Source: Candidatus Thalassarchaeaceae archaeon
GTDB lineage: Archaea; Thermoplasmatota; Poseidoniia; Poseidoniales; Thalassarchaeaceae
Reading direction: 5' to 3'
Length of the DNA: 8,302 nucleotides
NCBI GenBank assembly: GCA_030747885.1
Contig: JASLJW010000184.1
Coordinates: forward strand, 1 to 8,302
Below are positions 7,041 to 8,302 of the stretch, piece by piece; position 1 is the first letter of the stretch; each line of letters opens with the position of its first letter. The notes under the pieces were generated by a model that saw nothing but the letters and a program-made list of their open reading frames with translations, made no database searches and was not told the DNA's origin. The translations under genes and the position numbers were made by a program.

Positions 7041-8302
7041 ATGCAGTGCGGTTCCTGTGGTGAAGAGATTCCTAGCGATTCACTGTTTTGTCCCGAATGT
7101 GGGGCCCGTCAGAACGCTGGCGGCGGGGGCATGACGCCCAGTCCAGCGCCCCCTACTGAACCTTCATCTGAAATGCAGATTGATCCTTCAATGTTTCAAC
7201 AACCGAATCCACAAGGTATGGGCGCAGTTTTACCTCAAGGAAATGCACAAGTTCAACCAAATGAAATGGATTCCGAAATGGTATCTCAGAATTTCCTTTC
7301 GTCACTTGCTGCTGATATGACTGGACAACCAGTTCAACCCAATCCTCAGAATGACCCTTCTCGTTCTACTCAAGATATGGTTGTGGATGCCATGGCTGAA
7401 GCAGATCGTGAGAAGAAGGCGAATGCTCGTTCTGCTTGGCTTTCAATGAATCAGCAGAGTGCCTCAGAATTCCTTGGTGCCGTTGGCGCAGTACAGGGTT
7501 CTCCAAATCTAGATCGTAGTTCTACTTCGTTGGATGAAGTGGAACCATTCAACCCGGCCCCCGCGCGTTCATCCACTCCGTCGAATCTCCCCTCGGATAC
7601 GTTAGTTCGCAGAATGGTAGAGGTAGCAGTTCGGAGAGTAGGGCGGAAGAGAGGTGTCGGAGTTGAGACTCCTCAAGTTAAGGCAGAAGGTTCAGTAATT
7701 CGAGTAAATGTGACATATATTGATGATGGTAGAGTTCTAGATAACCCTCCTGAATTGCATGGTGCTTTTGAGCATGCTATTGATACAGAGATTCGTTTGA
7801 AGGGATATGATGTACAACTTCTCCTTGCATTGTTCCGAAGTAAGGATGGGGAGATATCCTTTTCATGGGGTGAAGAGCCAGAATCTGCGGTCGAAGATAT
7901 TGATGAAGAGATGTTTGAATGTGGTGCATGTGGAGGTTTAGTTCGAGACAGTGATCCATCTTGTCCCACATGTGGTGCTGAATTCCTTGATGAAGATGAA
8001 GAACCAGAGCCCGCACCTCGCGCGGGTCCTTCTCGCGGTGGCCCACCTAGTGGCCCCAAGGGCCCTTCTCGCGGTGGCCCACCTAGTGGCCCCAAGGGTC
8101 CTAGTCGCGGTGGCCCACCTAGTGGTCCGAAGGGCCCTAGTCGTGGCGGTCCATCCAGTGGCGGCCCCAAGGGTCCCAGTCGTGGCGGTCCATCCAGTGG
8201 CGGTCCAAAGGGTCCCAGTCGCGGTGGTCCACCTAGTGGCCCCAAAGGCCCTAGTCGCGGTGGTCCCCCGAGTGGTCCAAAGGGTCCTAGTCGCGGTGGC
8301 CC
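7041..8302 (+). CDS. Double zinc-ribbon protein with Gly/Pro/Arg repeat tail, partial (C-terminus off the right edge)
   Basis: An unrecognised protein with at least 420 residues visible. The first zinc ribbon (C3, C6, C17, C20: CGSC...CPECG) opens the protein. Next is a Pro/Gln/Met/Ser-rich, probably disordered stretch (about 25-180). A compact region (about 183-281) of helix and strand character with charged VRRMVEVAVRR and GSVIRVNVTYIDD segments matches no family I know. A second ribbon follows (C294, C297, C308, C311: CGAC...CPTCG), then an acidic linker and, from residue 329, an array of GPSRGGPPSGPK units. There is no signal peptide or membrane segment, so it is probably cytosolic. The ribbons suggest protein or nucleic-acid contacts; the positively charged RGG-bearing tail suggests RNA or polyanion binding (inference). 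An in-frame TGA at 7029-7031 leaves 7041 as the only ATG start, without a Shine-Dalgarno site. The gene is divergent from the synthase gene. Coding status is secure; function unknown. Confidence 0.88.
   Translation, partial: MQCGSCGEEIPSDSLFCPECGARQNAGGGGMTPSPAPPTEPSSEMQIDPSMFQQPNPQGMGAVLPQGNAQVQPNEMDSEMVSQNFLSSLAADMTGQPVQPNPQNDPSRSTQDMVVDAMAEADREKKANARSAWLSMNQQSASEFLGAVGAVQGSPNLDRSSTSLDEVEPFNPAPARSSTPSNLPSDTLVRRMVEVAVRRVGRKRGVGVETPQVKAEGSVIRVNVTYIDDGRVLDNPPELHGAFEHAIDTEIRLKGYDVQLLLALFRSKDGEISFSWGEEPESAVEDIDEEMFECGACGGLVRDSDPSCPTCGAEFLDEDEEPEPAPRAGPSRGGPPSGPKGPSRGGPPSGPKGPSRGGPPSGPKGPSRGGPSSGGPKGPSRGGPSSGGPKGPSRGGPPSGPKGPSRGGPPSGPKGPSRGG
8025..8302 (+). repeat. In-frame tandem repeat of 36/39 bp encoding GPSRGGPPSGPK units
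   Basis: Seven full units and the start of an eighth run to the window edge. Units 1-3, 6 and 7 are 36 bp (GPSRGGPPSGPK). Units 4 and 5 are 39 bp, with a Ser for Pro and an extra Gly (GPSRGGPSSGGPK). All variation keeps the reading frame, and most is at third codon positions. The true end of the array is not in view. Confidence 0.95.

Noticed and set aside
7673..8245. Minus-strand open frame rich in GPLGGPPR repeats
   Set aside because: It is the reverse strand of the Gly/Pro repeat array, which stays open because of its base composition. The plus frame has two zinc ribbons and a proper start.
8025..8302. CRISPR array, suggested by the 36 bp unit length and a Cas4-like nuclease in the window
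   Set aside because: The units are directly adjacent with no spacers, are in-frame coding sequence, and vary at third codon positions. No cas1 or cas2 is present.
8025..8302. Collagen-like triple-helix repeat
   Set aside because: The unit GPSRGGPPSGPK does not keep Gly at every third position, so no continuous Gly-X-Y register exists.

Overview
The window looks like a euryarchaeal genome fragment, probably from a marine planktonic group such as Marine Group II (Poseidoniales). The archaeal call rests mainly on a full-length ABCE1/Rli1 ribosome-recycling ATPase, a protein found in archaea and eukaryotes but not bacteria. It is supported by isoprenoid head-to-head synthases, an RPA-like OB fold on a nuclease, and a mixture of genes with and without Shine-Dalgarno sites. 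The Marine Group II placement is an inference from gene content and style; no marker here proves it.

Layout. Five genes run codirectionally on the minus strand from about 6910 down to the left edge: a squalene-synthase-like enzyme (6910-5894), a phytoene-synthase-like enzyme (5826-4579), ABCE1 (4520-2754), and two paralogous PD-(D/E)XK nucleases of the Cas4/AddB/Dna2 type (2741-978, and 947 off the left edge). Gaps are 67, 58, 12 and 30 bp, so they could form one operon or two (lipid pair, then ABCE1 plus nucleases). A sixth gene starts divergently at 7041 on the plus strand and runs off the right edge. It encodes a protein with two zinc ribbons, an unrecognised central domain and a C-terminal array of 12-13 residue Gly/Pro/Ser/Arg repeats.

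How they fit together. The two synthases would each condense two prenyl diphosphates, one probably to phytoene (carotenoids, and retinal if a rhodopsin is present) and the other perhaps to squalene. ABCE1 splits ribosomes after termination. The nucleases carry the catalytic D...DxK...Q set, and the complete one has the four cysteines of an Fe-S nuclease plus an OB fold, which suggests single-stranded DNA processing in replication or repair rather than CRISPR adaptation. No CRISPR array, cas1, tRNA, rRNA or insertion sequence was seen.

Most notable: (i) tandem Fe-S nuclease paralogues, one with a C-terminal RPA-like OB fold; (ii) an ABCE1 whose Fe-S domain lacks four of the eight canonical cysteines; (iii) a double zinc-ribbon protein with an RGG-containing repeat tail; (iv) two very different head-to-head prenyl synthases side by side. 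Almost the whole window is coding; the only non-coding stretch above 100 bp is the divergent region 6911-7040.
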